Positions 45,174 to 55,379 of a stretch of 64,000 bases of DNA are shown piece after piece; the first letter of the stretch is position 1, and each line of letters opens with the position of its first letter. A program made the translations under genes and the position numbers. Origin of the DNA: Leptidea sinapis (taxonomy: Eukaryota; Arthropoda; Insecta; Lepidoptera; Pieridae); NCBI RefSeq assembly GCF_905404315.1, contig NC_066269.1, positions 6,882,001 through 6,946,000 on the forward strand, given 5' to 3'. Under the pieces are notes generated by a model. It saw only the letters and a program-made list of their open reading frames with translations. It did no database searches and had not been told where the DNA came from.

Positions 45174-45289
45174 TTAAAGGCCGGCCACGCTCCTGTGATT
45201 CCTCTGGTGTTGCAAGAGAGTGTGGGCGGCGGTGATCACTTAACAACAGGTGACCCGTACGCTTGTCCTCCTATTCCATAAAAAAAAAA
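45174..45289 (+). mobile_element. CR1/Jockey-like 3' tail, 5'-truncated
   Basis: AAAGGCCGGCCACGCTCCTG to GTCCTCCTATTCCATAAAAAAAAA. Flanking AAGTT on both sides may be a short target duplication. Confidence 0.8.
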
Positions 45290-45596
45290 GAAAGTTGTGT
45301 TACCTTAATTTACCTATGACTGGCCAGACATAGGCACGTACGGAAAAACAAATAAAATAAAAGTAGGTCATAACAGAATAGAATAGAAAAGAGATACAGG
45401 AAGAAAGGCAAGAGATAAAAGTATGACTAAATTCAAACACACAAAATAAATATATAGATCTCTAAAATGGCGATCATGTTTATAGAAAAACAAAAAATAA
45501 ATGGACTAAGATAATATCCCCCATATATATATAACAGGTTGGTATCCAATGGATGGTAGTAGTAGAAAAGGGAGGTAACTCAGATCATATTTCACA

Positions 45597-45835
45597 CGTC
45601 TAGATAGACTATGACAGCTGCAAAAACGTCGAAAAAAAGGGTTAAAGGTTAAGGTTAAGGTTTAAGGTTGACAGCTAACCTCTATTGTAGCAATGCACGC
45701 ACACCAACACAAAGTGACATATCAATCGCGAGTGTAAGACGTAACATGCCATCCACACTAAAGTAATAAACCTGGCCTGTTTTTAGGCCTAGGCCGGTTG
45801 TCTAGCAGCAAGAGGCTCTACCTATGTCTCGAGGC
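45597..45835 (+). mobile_element. MITE-like repeat, family B, with TTAAGG-like run
   Basis: Left end ACGTCTAGATAGACTATGACAGCTGC, core GCGAGTGTAAGACGTAAC..AACCTGGCCTG, right end GAGGCTCTACCTATG. A stretch at 45638-45668 repeats GGTTAA(A)GG units. Confidence 0.6.
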
Positions 45836-46479
45836 GTGGAAATATAAAGAGTGAGCCATTGATGAAAGAAAATCCGGTTCAAAAAAACTAATTAAACCTC
45901 TATAATTTAAATTAATATTTATGTTTATATAAATAAAATATCATTTTATAATATTTGAGAATAGTACTAAAAGCTTATTTTACTTTTTCTACTACTCTAC
46001 TTTTATCTAAATACTTTATTGAGTCTTTGGAAAAGTCTATAGTCTATGGCCAAAAAAAGCATTGACATGTACAGTACTTTAATGTCACCAAAAAAGTTGT
46101 TTTGGTGCCACAGATAACTAAATCTAGGTAAGGTATGGTAGGTTCATAGAAATATTAGGCAATACGTAGTACATACTATACTACATAAATGATATTTTTA
46201 TATTTAAATCAATAGACCAAACATTTTAATGTCAACTTAGGAAAAAATGTGTTAATATAATTTGCCAAGATGCTGCTAGGTATATTTTGTTATTTTAAAT
46301 TATCCCACGTTGGCTGTATGGCTGTACCTTTGCCATTCCTTGAAGAAGAATTAAACGACTCAACAGAGATTAGTATGTTTTAACAATACATTTCGCGCCC
46401 ATTTTAGCGGCAACTCAAAAACTTGTGGTATTTGCTTAAATTAAATTACCATGCCATAGAAAAAATATTGTATAGTAAT

Positions 46480-46722
46480 AATAATAATATTGCCACACTC
46501 TTTAACAAATTATCTTGCCCCAAACTAGGCATAGCCTGTACTATGGGTACAAGAGAACGATATATTTAAAACAATATGCTTTCTTAAGCATACATAAATA
46601 CAAATAAACATCTATGACTCGGAAACATACATTCATATTCATCATATAAATAATTGCACCCACCGGGATTCGAACCCGGAACCTCTAGTTCAGTAGGCAG
46701 GGTCGCTAACCACTGGGCTGTA
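46480..46722 (-). mobile_element. tRNA-derived SINE with Pol III A and B boxes
   Basis: On the minus strand: AGCCCAGTGGTTAGCGACCC (A box, about 46722-46700) and GGTTCGAATCC (B box, 46676-46666, exact), then GGTGGGTGCAATTATTT, a body with TTTCCGAGTCATAGATGTTTA and ATAGTACAGGCTATGCC, and a (ATT)n tail near 46480-46495. The head looks like a tRNA but has no foldable acceptor stem, so it is a SINE. A second copy is at 61850. Confidence 0.8.
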
Positions 46723-46867
46723 GGATTCGTCAAATGCGTATGCGACACGTTTTATAACTAGATCAAAAAACGCTCTTTATACAACTGTTGCAAAAAATAC
46801 TGTTAAAGGTAGCATATAGTTGAACATGAAACTGGATTCAAATTCAAGCACTATACTTATTTTAAAC

Positions 46868-47015
46868 GAGAAAATGGTGCGAGACGAGCTAGACTGATAG
46901 TAATGATACGCCCTGTCCATTACAATACAGAGTTACTCAGGATTCGTAGTTGAACCCAAAGTTCGGAGCGGTATTCTAATTGAGCTCTTTAGTCTGTCTA
47001 GCCCACTAGTTTCAA
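46868..47015 (-). mobile_element. SINE-like repeat, family A, old partial copy
   Basis: GGTGCGAGACGAGCTAGAC, GATACGCCCTGTCCATTACAATACAG, and CGGAGCGGTATTCTAATTGAGCTC; diverged and truncated, directly followed by a younger copy. Confidence 0.55.
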
Positions 47016-47297
47016 TAGTTCAGCTGATGGTAATTGATGGGTCCTGCCCATTTCAATGATATGCCGCTCAGGATTCTTGAAAAAACCCAAAAACTCTGAG
47101 TGGCACTACAACTGCGCTCGTCACCTTGAGACATAAGATGTTAAGTCTCATTTGCCCAGTAATTTCACTAGCTACGGCGCCCTTCAGACCCAAACACCGC
47201 ACTGTTTACACATAACTGCTTCACGACAGATATAGGCGCCATTGTGGTACCCATAAACTAGCCAGCTTCCTGTGCAAAGGAGCCTCTCACTGGTTTC
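47016..47297 (-). mobile_element. SINE-like repeat, family A (antisense)
   Basis: TTCAGCTGATGGTAATTGAT to AAAGGAGCCTCTCACTGG; lacks only the A-rich end. Confidence 0.75.
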
Positions 47298-47678
47298 CCA
47301 CCATCTATCGATGTTTGTTTAGCTGAGGTCGTCGTCACTAGTTTTAGTACCGCAGACTCTCGCTATGGCCAACAGCGGCAAAATGGCGAATATCAAACAG
47401 GTACAAAAGCACTTTGACAGCCGCCAGTGCAATAGTTATTAGTAGAGGTCAGTGTGTTGTATCCATACGGCTATAGCACAAGAGACATATGTAGCGTTTT
47501 TTTTAGGCTTAAGTGACACGGTTAATGTTGCAATTTCCTTTGAATTGGCCGGTGCACGGTGTAATTATAAGTTTCCGTTTGTGAAATACTTACTGAATGG
47601 CAATCACTAACCTTAATAATTTAATCTGTGTTAGTGTGCAGAGGAAATATCCTGCCAATACATAAAGTTACTTGGTAG

Positions 47679-48071
47679 CTTAGATAATTTATAGACTATT
47701 GAGGTTCTTGCTGCTAGATAACCGATGAATACAGGCCAGGATTATTACTCTAGTGTGCGTGACAAGCTACGTTTACTCGCAATTTGTATATCACTCTATT
47801 AGTGTGCGTGCATTGCTCAAAATAGAGATAAATGTAATAAAGTAACATTTGTAAAATAGGCTTTGAGATTTATTTTATGAGACTCGCTCGATCCTGTAGA
47901 CATACAGTGTAAACAGTTTTACAGGACTTTGTATTATTTTAAGAAGAAACGGTATATTTATAAATAAATAAATAAATAAATAAAATAAAACTATCAACCT
48001 CAATTTTTTTTATTGTGATATTTTGTTTTCATTGCTGTCACAGTCTATCGAGATGTATGAATGATCTAAGC
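47679..48071 (-). mobile_element. MITE-like repeat, family B, interrupted
   Basis: Ends GCTTAGATAATTTATAGAC and GATGTATGAATGATCTAAGC form an inverted repeat. Core AATACAGGCCAGGATTATTAC..GTGTGCGTGCATTGCTC to 47830. Extra DNA of about 160 bp (47831-47990), ending in (AAAT)n, splits CAAAATAGAG from CTATCAACCTC. Confidence 0.7.
47957..47988. repeat. (AAAT)n microsatellite
   Basis: TAAATAAATAAATAAATAAATAAA run at the end of the insert within the family B element. Confidence 0.85.
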
Positions 48072-48127
48072 TTGGCAGATTTAATTGTATATCTGGCAGT
48101 ATTGAAAGAAATCCAATATTTTATCAG

Positions 48128-48332
48128 TTGGAGGCTCCTTTGCAAAGGATGCCGGCTAGATTATGGGTACCACAACGGCGCCTATTTTCATCTCATGTCT
48201 CAAGGAGACGAGCGCAATTGTAGTGCCGCTTAGAATTTTTGGGTTTTTCAAGAATCCTGGAATTAGCAGGGTGTCTCAATTACCATCAGTTGAACGTCCT
48301 GATCGTCTCGTCTCTTATTGTCATAAAAGAAA
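48128..48332 (+). mobile_element. SINE-like repeat, family A, internal deletion
   Basis: GGAGGCTCCTTTGCAAAGG..AACGGCGCCTATTTTC, jumping to TCTCATGTCTCAAGGAGACG, then to the TTATTGTCATAAAAGAAAAA end. Confidence 0.7.
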
Positions 48333-48522
48333 AAATTATTGCTTTGCTAGTACAATAATTTAGGGCCGTATTATGTAAGGCATCAATTTAGACAATGATT
48401 TATTATCTTTATTAGAATATTTTCTTTTAATCCCCCATTTTTTCTTTGTAATCCTGATGCTTTTGCAAGTACCATCAGCAGCAATTCCCTTATTGCCCTT
48501 TTGATGATTCCGAATTTCAATA

Positions 48523-48860
48523 CTAGCTGAAGCCCACGACTTCGTCGGCGTAGATAAACGGTTTTTAAAAGTAATAAGCAAGTTTGTTATTGAAGATAAT
48601 CTCATGTCCTATTCCAGTTTTGGTTCCAGTTTTCGCTCCCGTTCCCAAAATATTATATGGAAGATTGCTATGGCAAATTAAACCTACTATTGGTATAGTT
48701 ATAGCTCATCGACATGAATATCGGCTTTTCACAAATCCCGCGGGAACCTCAAATTTTTTCCGGGATAAAATGTAGCCTATGTCCTTTCCCAAGCTCCAGG
48801 CTATCGCTGTACCAAATTTACAAACAAACTTACATTTACATTTATAATATTAGTAGGGAT
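48523..48860 (-). mobile_element. Helitron-like repeat (antisense)
   Basis: CTAGCTGAAGCCCACGACTTCGTCGGCG start; TACATTTATAATATTAGTAGGGAT end; internal CCGCGGGAACCTC-like block. Same layout as 23114-23498. Confidence 0.7.
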
Positions 48861-49064
48861 TTATATTTTCTCCAAAATACTAACGGGCACCTCTACTTCG
48901 GGGCAAATTATATGAAAAGAATTACCCACAATAAAATTCATAGTTTTATACAAGATTTTTAGTAAGCAAATAATAGTATAACTAATTTTCCAATATGTAA
49001 ATGCACCTAAAACAAAATCTTAGTAGAATAGATAATGCAAATAACGTTAAAAAAACAAGTAGAT

Positions 49065-49127
49065 AGACAAATATTTTTTATTTCACTTATTTATTAGACA
49101 AATATTTTTTATTTCACTTATTTATTT
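49065..49127. repeat. Tandem duplication of about 32 bp
   Basis: TAGACAAATATTTTTTATTTCACTTATTTAT occurs twice in direct succession. The second copy provides the nearest antisense AATAAA for the gene at 49245. Confidence 0.8.
49121..49126 (-). terminator. Poly(A) signal of the fourth cuticular gene
   Basis: AATAAA on the minus strand, about 120 bp past the stop; a second at 49090-49095 comes from the tandem duplication. Confidence 0.55.
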
Positions 49128-49244
49128 TAGATCACATATAAAAATACTAATTTGGCACACTTTGATTTGAATGGCTCCCTGCAGTTAGCTGTGAGTGGCG
49201 ACCACGATACTTCAGACTTGATAAGATAATGTGGGGGCGAGGGC

Positions 49245-51052
49245 CTAATGCCAGCCGTGGCCCAGACCAAGCAGGGGGGCGCCTAGACCATGTCCGTATA
49301 GGCCGTGACCAATAAGGGGGGTGGCGACGCTATGGCTGACGATAGGTGCGGGCAGCGCTACGCTATGGCTCACCAGCGGCGCTGAATAGCCCAGCCCATG
49401 TCCACTGTAGAGACCCAGCCCATGGCCGCCGTACAGTCCCAAACCATGACCCCCGTACAGGCCTACTCCATGGCTCAGGCCCCCGTAACCCTCATAGCCT
49501 CCGTACCCGTACCCCAGCCCGAGCAGACCTCGCTTCTCTTGTTTCTTCTCCTCAGCGCCGCAGACTGCAGCAGCAGCGATCAGCACGATGCACAGCTGCA
49601 ACCATACGTTGATTGTTACCACTTTGCACAGTTAGAGAGAGGGTTACCCATGAGGTTCAGTCATTAGAGAGTTACTAAAAACAACTTTTTCATTTGGTTT
49701 TGTAAAAAAAATGTTAAACGAACTTTTCAAGAGTCAGAAATCTCCTAAAAATCAATCTCAGAGCTGTGAATGTACGAATAAAACAGAGAATTCCGGCAAT
49801 TCAGTTACATATATTATTATCAATGTTACTCGTATTAATGTCATAACAAACCTTACGACCTAAAATAAGGGTTACTATATTTCAATTTAGTATCAATTTA
49901 ATATTTTTCACGCTTATGAAATACTTGCTCTATCAGACGGCATTTCTTCAGCGGTATTTAAAATACTCAATTAATGTGGTAGTAAAATTATATGTATTTA
50001 CAATGTCACTGAGTTAAAATTTTTCTTTCCAGAGAATTTGATGAGACGTCGGGCAAGAAATACAATTGGTGACATGACCTGCCCATTAAAATGCTTGCTG
50101 CATTTTAACATTAAAATAAAATAAAATTGAATGATTTGTTGTGTGTAACAGTTCATAAAAAATATAATAAGATAATTTACATGTCTAGATAGAGTCTCTT
50201 GCTGTTTGACAACAAATAAAAACAGGCCAGGTTTAATACCTTAGTGTGTGTGACACTCAGTTACACGTAAACGTCTTACACTCGCGATATGTATCACGCT
50301 TTGTGTTAGTGTGCGGGAATTGCTCAAAATAGAAGTCCTAAAGTCTCAACTATCATAGTCTATCAAGACGTATAAATGATCTAAGGATTCTTGACCTATT
50401 TTGATGATAATTCTTTTAAAATTAGTTAGGTTTATATTTGCACGAAAAATATTGTACGTCCAAATGAAACTTAACATCTTATGTTACGAGCTTAATACCG
50501 CTCAGAATGATGGGTCTTTCAAGAATTCTGAGCGGCATGTCATGTAATGGGCAGGTCGTATCAATTACCATCAGCTAAATGTCTTGCTCGTCCCTTATTT
50601 TCTTTAAAAAAAAATTCATTACACTTTTCTCATATACTTTAAAAAGTTAAAAAGTTCTAACACTAAATGGAGAGTATCGTATCGTATGGAAGTAATCGTT
50701 GCAAAACAAATATAATTTGAACTGAACTGATAATACACAGTTAAAAAAATTACAGTCTTTAGTCTAATTTCTTGAACAAAAAAAGCAGACCTAAGTCCTA
50801 AGGTAATCCATTATTATTATCCTAATGCAGTTTACAACCTAAACTCTTACAGCTACACTGTAAGTTTTCCAAATAAATATAAATATATAAAAATACACGA
50901 TAAATAGAATATTTGTTTTGAAATGTTACACACAGCAAATCGTTTCCTTTTATTTTATTTTAATGTTAAAAATATTGTTTTTTTTACTTTGATTATTGAA
51001 GCCAAATTTTATAAATAAATTAAATAAATAATGAACTCACAATAGCCTTCAT
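49245..51052 (-). CDS. Cuticular-like protein, Gly/Tyr/Leu/His-rich, two exons
   Basis: Exon 1 is 51041-51052 (MKAI, donor GTGAGT). Exon 2 is 49245-49595 (acceptor GGTTGCAG, phase 0, stop TAG). The product is 120 aa. Residues 1-18 (MKAILCIVLIAAAAVCGA) are a signal peptide, followed by a charged stretch with Lys-Arg-Gly at 25-27. The mature part starts GLLGLGYGYGGYEGYGG, has three GLYGGHGLG-type repeats, a SHSV/APIVSHSVA segment and a GHGLYGHGLGAPLLGLGHGW end. Glycine-rich GYGG/GHGL proteins with a KRG start are typical of one insect cuticular group (family knowledge); no chitin-binding R&R motif. The GTG-initiated reading into the intron (49622) is not the start, because the acceptor lies inside it. 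The intron holds family B and family A repeats. Confidence 0.87.
50168..50383 (-). mobile_element. MITE-like repeat, family B (in intron)
   Basis: Complete antisense copy: TAAGATAATTTACATGTCTAG, AAAACAGGCCAGGTTTAATACC, TTTGTGTTAGTGTGCGGG, and CAAGACGTATAAATGATCTAAGG. Confidence 0.7.
50458..50610 (+). mobile_element. SINE-like repeat, family A, 3' half (in intron)
   Basis: AAATGAAACTTAACATCTTATGT to CGTCCCTTATTTTCTTTAAAAAA, with the middle hairpin shortened. Confidence 0.65.
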
Positions 51053-51113
51053 GTTATTGTTTTACAGCAACGTAATTCTGAGAGATTATGTGTTCTAGAC
51101 TTGAGTTCTAGGG

Positions 51114-51121
51114 CTTATATG
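51114..51121 (-). promoter_or_regulatory. TATA box of the fourth cuticular gene
   Basis: CATATAAG on the minus strand, 62-69 bp upstream of the ATG at 51052. Confidence 0.5.
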
Positions 51122-51337
51122 TGTATCGCAGATCGACCCCGCCCTGCGGACCTAGGTAAGTACTATGTCCTGTGTGACTCAAGAGGTGAATGTCCTGTAG
51201 CGACATGCGAGAATATTGAGAAAAACCTAAAGCACCTAGTTGTTAGTTTAGTAAATGACATTAATTATTGTGTAGCTACTAGCTAGTTTGCCTTGGAGAA
51301 TGTAGTTTAAATTGTAAGTATAGTGCTGGTCATTGCA

Positions 51338-51807
51338 GCCCCTGTTGTTTCTGCAGTGGCTGCGACCCGCTGGTCGATAGCTCAGGTACAATATTACAAC
51401 ATAACTACATAGTATTATGAAACAAAGTCATCCACCGCGTCTGTCTGTCTGTTCGCGATAAACTCATAAGCTTACCAGTCGTAGGCTTCTTTGCATCGGA
51501 TGCCGGCTAGATTATGGGTTCCACAACGGCGCCTATTTCTGCCGTGAAGCAGTAATGTGTAAACACTACTATGTTTCGGTCTGAAGGCCGCCGTAGATAG
51601 TGAAATTACTGGGCAAATGAGACTAAACATCTTATGTCTCAGGTTGACGAACGCAATTGTAGTGCCGCTCAGAATTTTTAGGTTTTTCAAGAATCCTGAG
51701 CGGCACTGCATTGTAATGGGTAAGGCGTATCAATTACCATCAGCTGGACGTCCTGCTTGTTTAGTCCCTTATTTTCATTAGAAAAAGCCCCTGCTGTTTG
51801 TGCAGTG
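51338..51807. repeat. Pair of 21-bp direct repeats around a Helitron fragment and a SINE
   Basis: GCCCCTGTTGTTTCTGCAGTG at 51338-51358 and GCCCCTGCTGTTTGTGCAGTG at 51787-51807 (two mismatches). The DNA between holds a Helitron-like 5' fragment (51413-51470) and a family A copy. Confidence 0.65.
51474..51785 (+). mobile_element. SINE-like repeat, family A
   Basis: CAGTCGTAGGCTTCTTTGCATCGG to TTTAGTCCCTTATTTTCATTAGAAAAA; complete, with a Helitron-like 5' fragment directly upstream. Confidence 0.75.
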
Positions 51808-52038
51808 TCAATAATACAACAATATTGTCAATAATATTGATGCAAGCCGGAGCACGCCCACGTAACAGACGACATAAACGCGCGATGCGATATTGACAAT
51901 AGCCAGCGCCATCATCAAACATATACTGAGGTTTATATTATGACGCGTGAGGCCTCCCTCAGACGCGGGATCGTTGTTTAATTAAAACAATATATTTAAT
52001 TATTTTACTTTTATATTCTTATTCTACTAGGAACCAGA

Positions 52039-52403
52039 CTACGGCCAGTCTTCAGCTCTGATGAAGTCCGAAACGTTCGATTCCAACCATGACTGCCTAG
52101 ACCGAGCTTTATGACCCGGCGCGGAGTCTTGCTGGAAGGACCATTCTTGGTTATTGAACATGGAGTTATTAAGGGGCTTCACTACCTTCTCAAGCATGGT
52201 ATCTTGATACACTTGTGCCGATGTATTGATACCTTTTTCACAAAAGTATGGCTCAGTCACTCCTTCATAGCTAATATCCCACCAAACCATCACTGAAGTC
52301 GAATACCAAGCGTATGGAGAGTTTTAAAAATTGCATTTGGCTCGATACCTACTTTGTGTAATGCAATCACAGTGATTCGGTTCTCTTTATCACCCCACTC
52401 CAT
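52039..52403 (-). pseudogene. Tc1/mariner-superfamily transposase, internally deleted
   Basis: The minus strand begins ATG at 52403 with MEWGDKENRITVIALHKVG (N-terminal helix-turn-helix-like part). Within about 40 codons it hits TGA, where it joins MVWWDISYEGVTEPYFCEKG and FQQDSAPGHKARSR, the catalytic-core segment holding the second DDE Asp. It ends at DFIRAEDWP near 52039, before the SPDLNPLDY block. Most of the DNA-binding domain and the first catalytic Asp are missing. The junction suggests an internal deletion, as in MITE precursors. Confidence 0.75.
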
Positions 52404-52544
52404 TTTAATATCATAAAATATTGTACAATGTATTGATGCCAAATGAGAATACTCAATGAACAATCATATAAAAATGACAGATTGCAAATTCAAATGTAAT
52501 ATTTTGTTTATTTTTAATTTTAACAGTATTTATGGCCAGACTAA

Positions 52545-52730
52545 GTATATTACTGTCATTGTAAAATACTCTATTTGATTGAAAAGAGTGTCCGTTGATT
52601 TCCTTGTACGTTCCTCTCACGAGCTCAACTTTTCTCGAACATATGATAAATTCAGTAATTTATAAGAAATATTTATAGTAACTGACTAATTGAATAAAGC
52701 TTATTTAACTTTGACTTCCAACTAACTGCA
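52545..52730 (+). mobile_element. LINE 3' end, family C (sense)
   Basis: GTAAAATACTCTATTTGATTGAAAAGAGTG, then AACTTTTCTCGAACATATGATAAATTC, then GAATAAAGCTTATTTAACTTTGACTT: the complement of the 56241-56430 copy. Confidence 0.65.
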
Positions 52731-52734
52731 GGTA

Positions 52735-53395
52735 TAATATAATTAGTTTATATTTATAAATATGTATAAAATAAAAATACTGAATAATTATCTGAACTGA
52801 TTATTAAAATGTGCACCCTTATAACATGTCTTTATGAATATAACTAATGCGACTCTTTAATTGCAACATTGCGCTCAGATTCAAACAGGCTGTAACAATT
52901 TTTCCATCACTGATCATCCTTTTAACATAACCCAAACCCTTTAACAAATATATTCTTATACAAAGCTATCAAAATAGTCACAATATAGCCTGGGAGGAAG
53001 CAGCGCATGAGTACCGAAAACTATTACAGCTGATTTTTTTAGCGCTTCTTCTTTAAATTGCCCTACTATTGATCTTGCCATGGGGCAACTCGGTGCCATA
53101 TTGTTTGAACTGAAATTGCTCAAGCAATTGCAAGGAGTTACTATTTTTCAACTGGACAATTTTTTTATATTCTTTATTAAAATACAAATAAAAAGCTCCT
53201 ACAACGTTTATCGATGAAGTTAATACTTTTAGAGATATGAATTTTTAAAGGTTCGAAAATCCTCAAATTTGGCTACTTTTGAATATTCTTATTAGTGATT
53301 TAAAAAAAAAATTGTTTTTGTCCGTTTTTTTATTTTTAATTTCGTATTTAATAAGACTTTTAACTTTATCAAGATTGTTTAAGGCGAAGAGTAAG
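52735..53395. other. AT-rich spacer
   Basis: No gene or recurring repeat recognised. Confidence 0.4.
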
Positions 53396-53590
53396 GAGAA
53401 AACCCTTAAGTCTTATTCTTAAGCTACCAATGCTTGCTGTTGGTTATAGTTAACACTCTAGAGTTATTTTTAACTACCATTTTTATTTACAGTTACGCAC
53501 GCTGTTTCTCGGTATGACGCATTTGTTTAGTACGAAACTCAGATGGGTTATTCTTATAGCTTGTACATTTATTGTGTAATTTGCGATCTT
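53396..53590 (-). repeat. Dispersed repeat, family I (antisense)
   Basis: CCTTAAGTCTTATTCTTAAG, AATGCTTGCTGTTGGTTATAG and GTTATTCTTATAGCTTGTAC match the complement of 35740-35920. Confidence 0.5.
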
Positions 53591-53865
53591 TAAATGTTAT
53601 GACTTTAGAAGGTCTAAAATATTCTTATCGGTAAGGGTTGCTTCAAGCGAGCCCATGAGAATAGCAGTGTTAATAGTAGTTTGTTATACCCAGCTAATAT
53701 TTAATCTAAATATGTGAAAATCGGTGCTGTGTCATAGCCACGTATTCACAGCTAATCCTGAGTCGGTGACCAATTTCCTGCACAGCACAGGAACTCTCCA
53801 ATATTATTCGATCACTATTTAAATACGTTCTTTTTCGGATTGTTTTGTACTTTTATCCTCATCCA

Positions 53866-54000
53866 CATTATCAGACGGAAAATATCCACTGCTGGACAAA
53901 GGCCTCCCCCAAAGACCTCCAGGACGATCGGTCCTGCATTGCCCTCATCCAACGTGTTCCGGCAATCTTGACCAGATCTTCGACCAACTTCTATCCTATC
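53866..54000 (-). pseudogene. RTE-type retrotransposon C-terminus
   Basis: The minus strand reads KIAGTRWMRAMQDRSSWRS, then LGEAFVQQWIFSV and stop: the conserved end of lepidopteran RTE elements (WMRxAxDRxxWxxLGEA). Only the last 45 codons or so are present. Confidence 0.75.
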
Positions 54001-54384
54001 AACACTGCGCTTAAACTTTCACTTTTATCTTATTCTATTAAATGTATCCTGTGAGTGTTTTGTGAAATATATTGTTTTTCTTTCTTTCTTTCTAAATGAA
54101 TAGAAAATAAAATAAATGTGAAATAATATAATTCATTAATTCTTTATTCTTTCTCTTATTCGCCCAGCGATGCGGCGGCAAAGACTTGTGTTACGTATAA
54201 AAGCTAACAGTATTGATTTATACTTATTTGCAGTCTAGCTAGCGGGTTTGATGGATAGGATTAGCCGCCGTAAGCCAGAGCATTTCACTGGTTGTATTAT
54301 GTAATATATATACCTCTACCATTTATCTATAGAACAGGTTAGCGTTCATTACAATCAGAAATTCCCCATTGTCTTATTCCAAGA

Positions 54385-55175
54385 ATAGAGGCATAAAAGG
54401 CATTTATTTTCTCAAAATTGATTCAATTAGAATTCTTTTTGATGTCATTTCTAATATACTAGATACTACTACCGCTTCGGAAACAAATGGCGCTCTGACA
54501 GATAAGAAGCGGCTCAAGAAACTCTCCCAGCATTCTTTTTTGCGCTCTCTTTAATAAAATATACAATTCTGTATTGACATTGTTATTAAAACCTAGCCCC
54601 AGGCTGTCAGATCACTTAGATATTCAGCTGTGGAGTAGTAGGATTTACGACTAAGACATTTTTTAATTAAACATTTAAATTGATTTATAGATAATGCCTG
54701 ATGCATATATGCAGATATATGCAGATTAGATGATTCAAGATGCACAAAAAGAGTTACGGAATGGATACAATGGGAAGGCTCTAGACAAAGAGAGAGAGAC
54801 AAAAGAGAAAATGGAGTGATATTTTTATTCAAAGAGTTGGACTGGATGAGAAGAGCCAGAGATAGAGAGTATTGGAAAGGTTTAGGGGAGGCCTTAGCCG
54901 TAGAGCAACTACTACTTAATTAATTTAGTATAGTTAATTTAGAACTAATTAATATTTAATTTATAGCTAACATCCAAGTTAATATTAAGTAATTTATTTT
55001 GTAAAAATTGGAAAGTAGTAGAAATAAAGGCTTTTCTATTTTATTTCAATTTTATTAATGCCTGAACAGAGGCTGGGACTTTATTATACAAATGTTATAC
55101 ATTTACCCTTAAAGCTGTTATGTGTCTTATGAAGCCTACAAGAATTAGTTACAAGTAATCCCTTATACATATATT
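54385..55175 (-). pseudogene. LINE 3' end with RT C-terminus, family E, split by an RTE insertion
   Basis: Antisense copy of the 21840-22325 element: tail at 54390-54415, 3' UTR with ACCGCTTCGGAAAC complement, RT C-terminal codons at about 54600-54703, and after the insertion 55066-55170 (complement GGGTAAATGTATAACATTTGT, GGGATTACTTGTAAC). Split at AATGCCTGA. Confidence 0.75.
54704..55056 (+). mobile_element. RTE 3' end inserted with 9-bp target-site duplication
   Basis: Flanked by AATGCCTGA at 54695-54703 and 55057-55065. The plus frame reads ELDWMRRARDREYWKGLGEALAVEQ, the RTE C-terminal signature, followed by a short AT-rich 3' UTR and an end in TTTTATTTCAATTTTATT. 5'-truncated insertion. 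Confidence 0.85.
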
Positions 55176-55176
55176 A

Positions 55177-55378
55177 CTAGCTGACCCGACAGACGTTGTT
55201 CTGTTCATATTAAAAATAATCTTGCGGGTGGAATTTCGTAAAATCCGTTCTTAGCTGACCTCTACTCGGCGAAAGAAATATTCCTACCAAATTTCAAGTC
55301 TACGCCTAATGGTTCCAGAGATATCACGATATCATCACGATGAGTGACTATTTACATGGAAATCTCTTATTAATATAT
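55177..55378 (-). mobile_element. Helitron-like element (antisense)
   Basis: CTAGCTGACCCGACAGACGTTGTTC, then CTCTACTCGGCGAAAGAAATATTCC and GGTTCCAGAGATATC, to AATCTCTTATTAATATATAAA. Matches the 21661-21833 copy. Confidence 0.65.
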
Positions 55379-55379
55379 A

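Noticed and set aside
45638..45668. Interstitial telomere repeat
   Set aside because: The unit is TTAAGG/TTAAAGG, not TTAGG, and lies inside a MITE copy.
46650..46725. Functional tRNA gene
   Set aside because: A and B boxes are present but no acceptor stem pairs, and the sequence continues into a SINE body with an (ATT)n tail.
49346..49667. Plus-strand ORFs of 88-89 codons
   Set aside because: Antisense shadows of the Gly/Tyr-rich cuticular exon.
51101..51286. 61-codon plus-strand ORF next to a GTAAGT donor
   Set aside because: It overlaps the TATA box and upstream region of the minus-strand gene at 49245-51052; no acceptor or protein family supports it.
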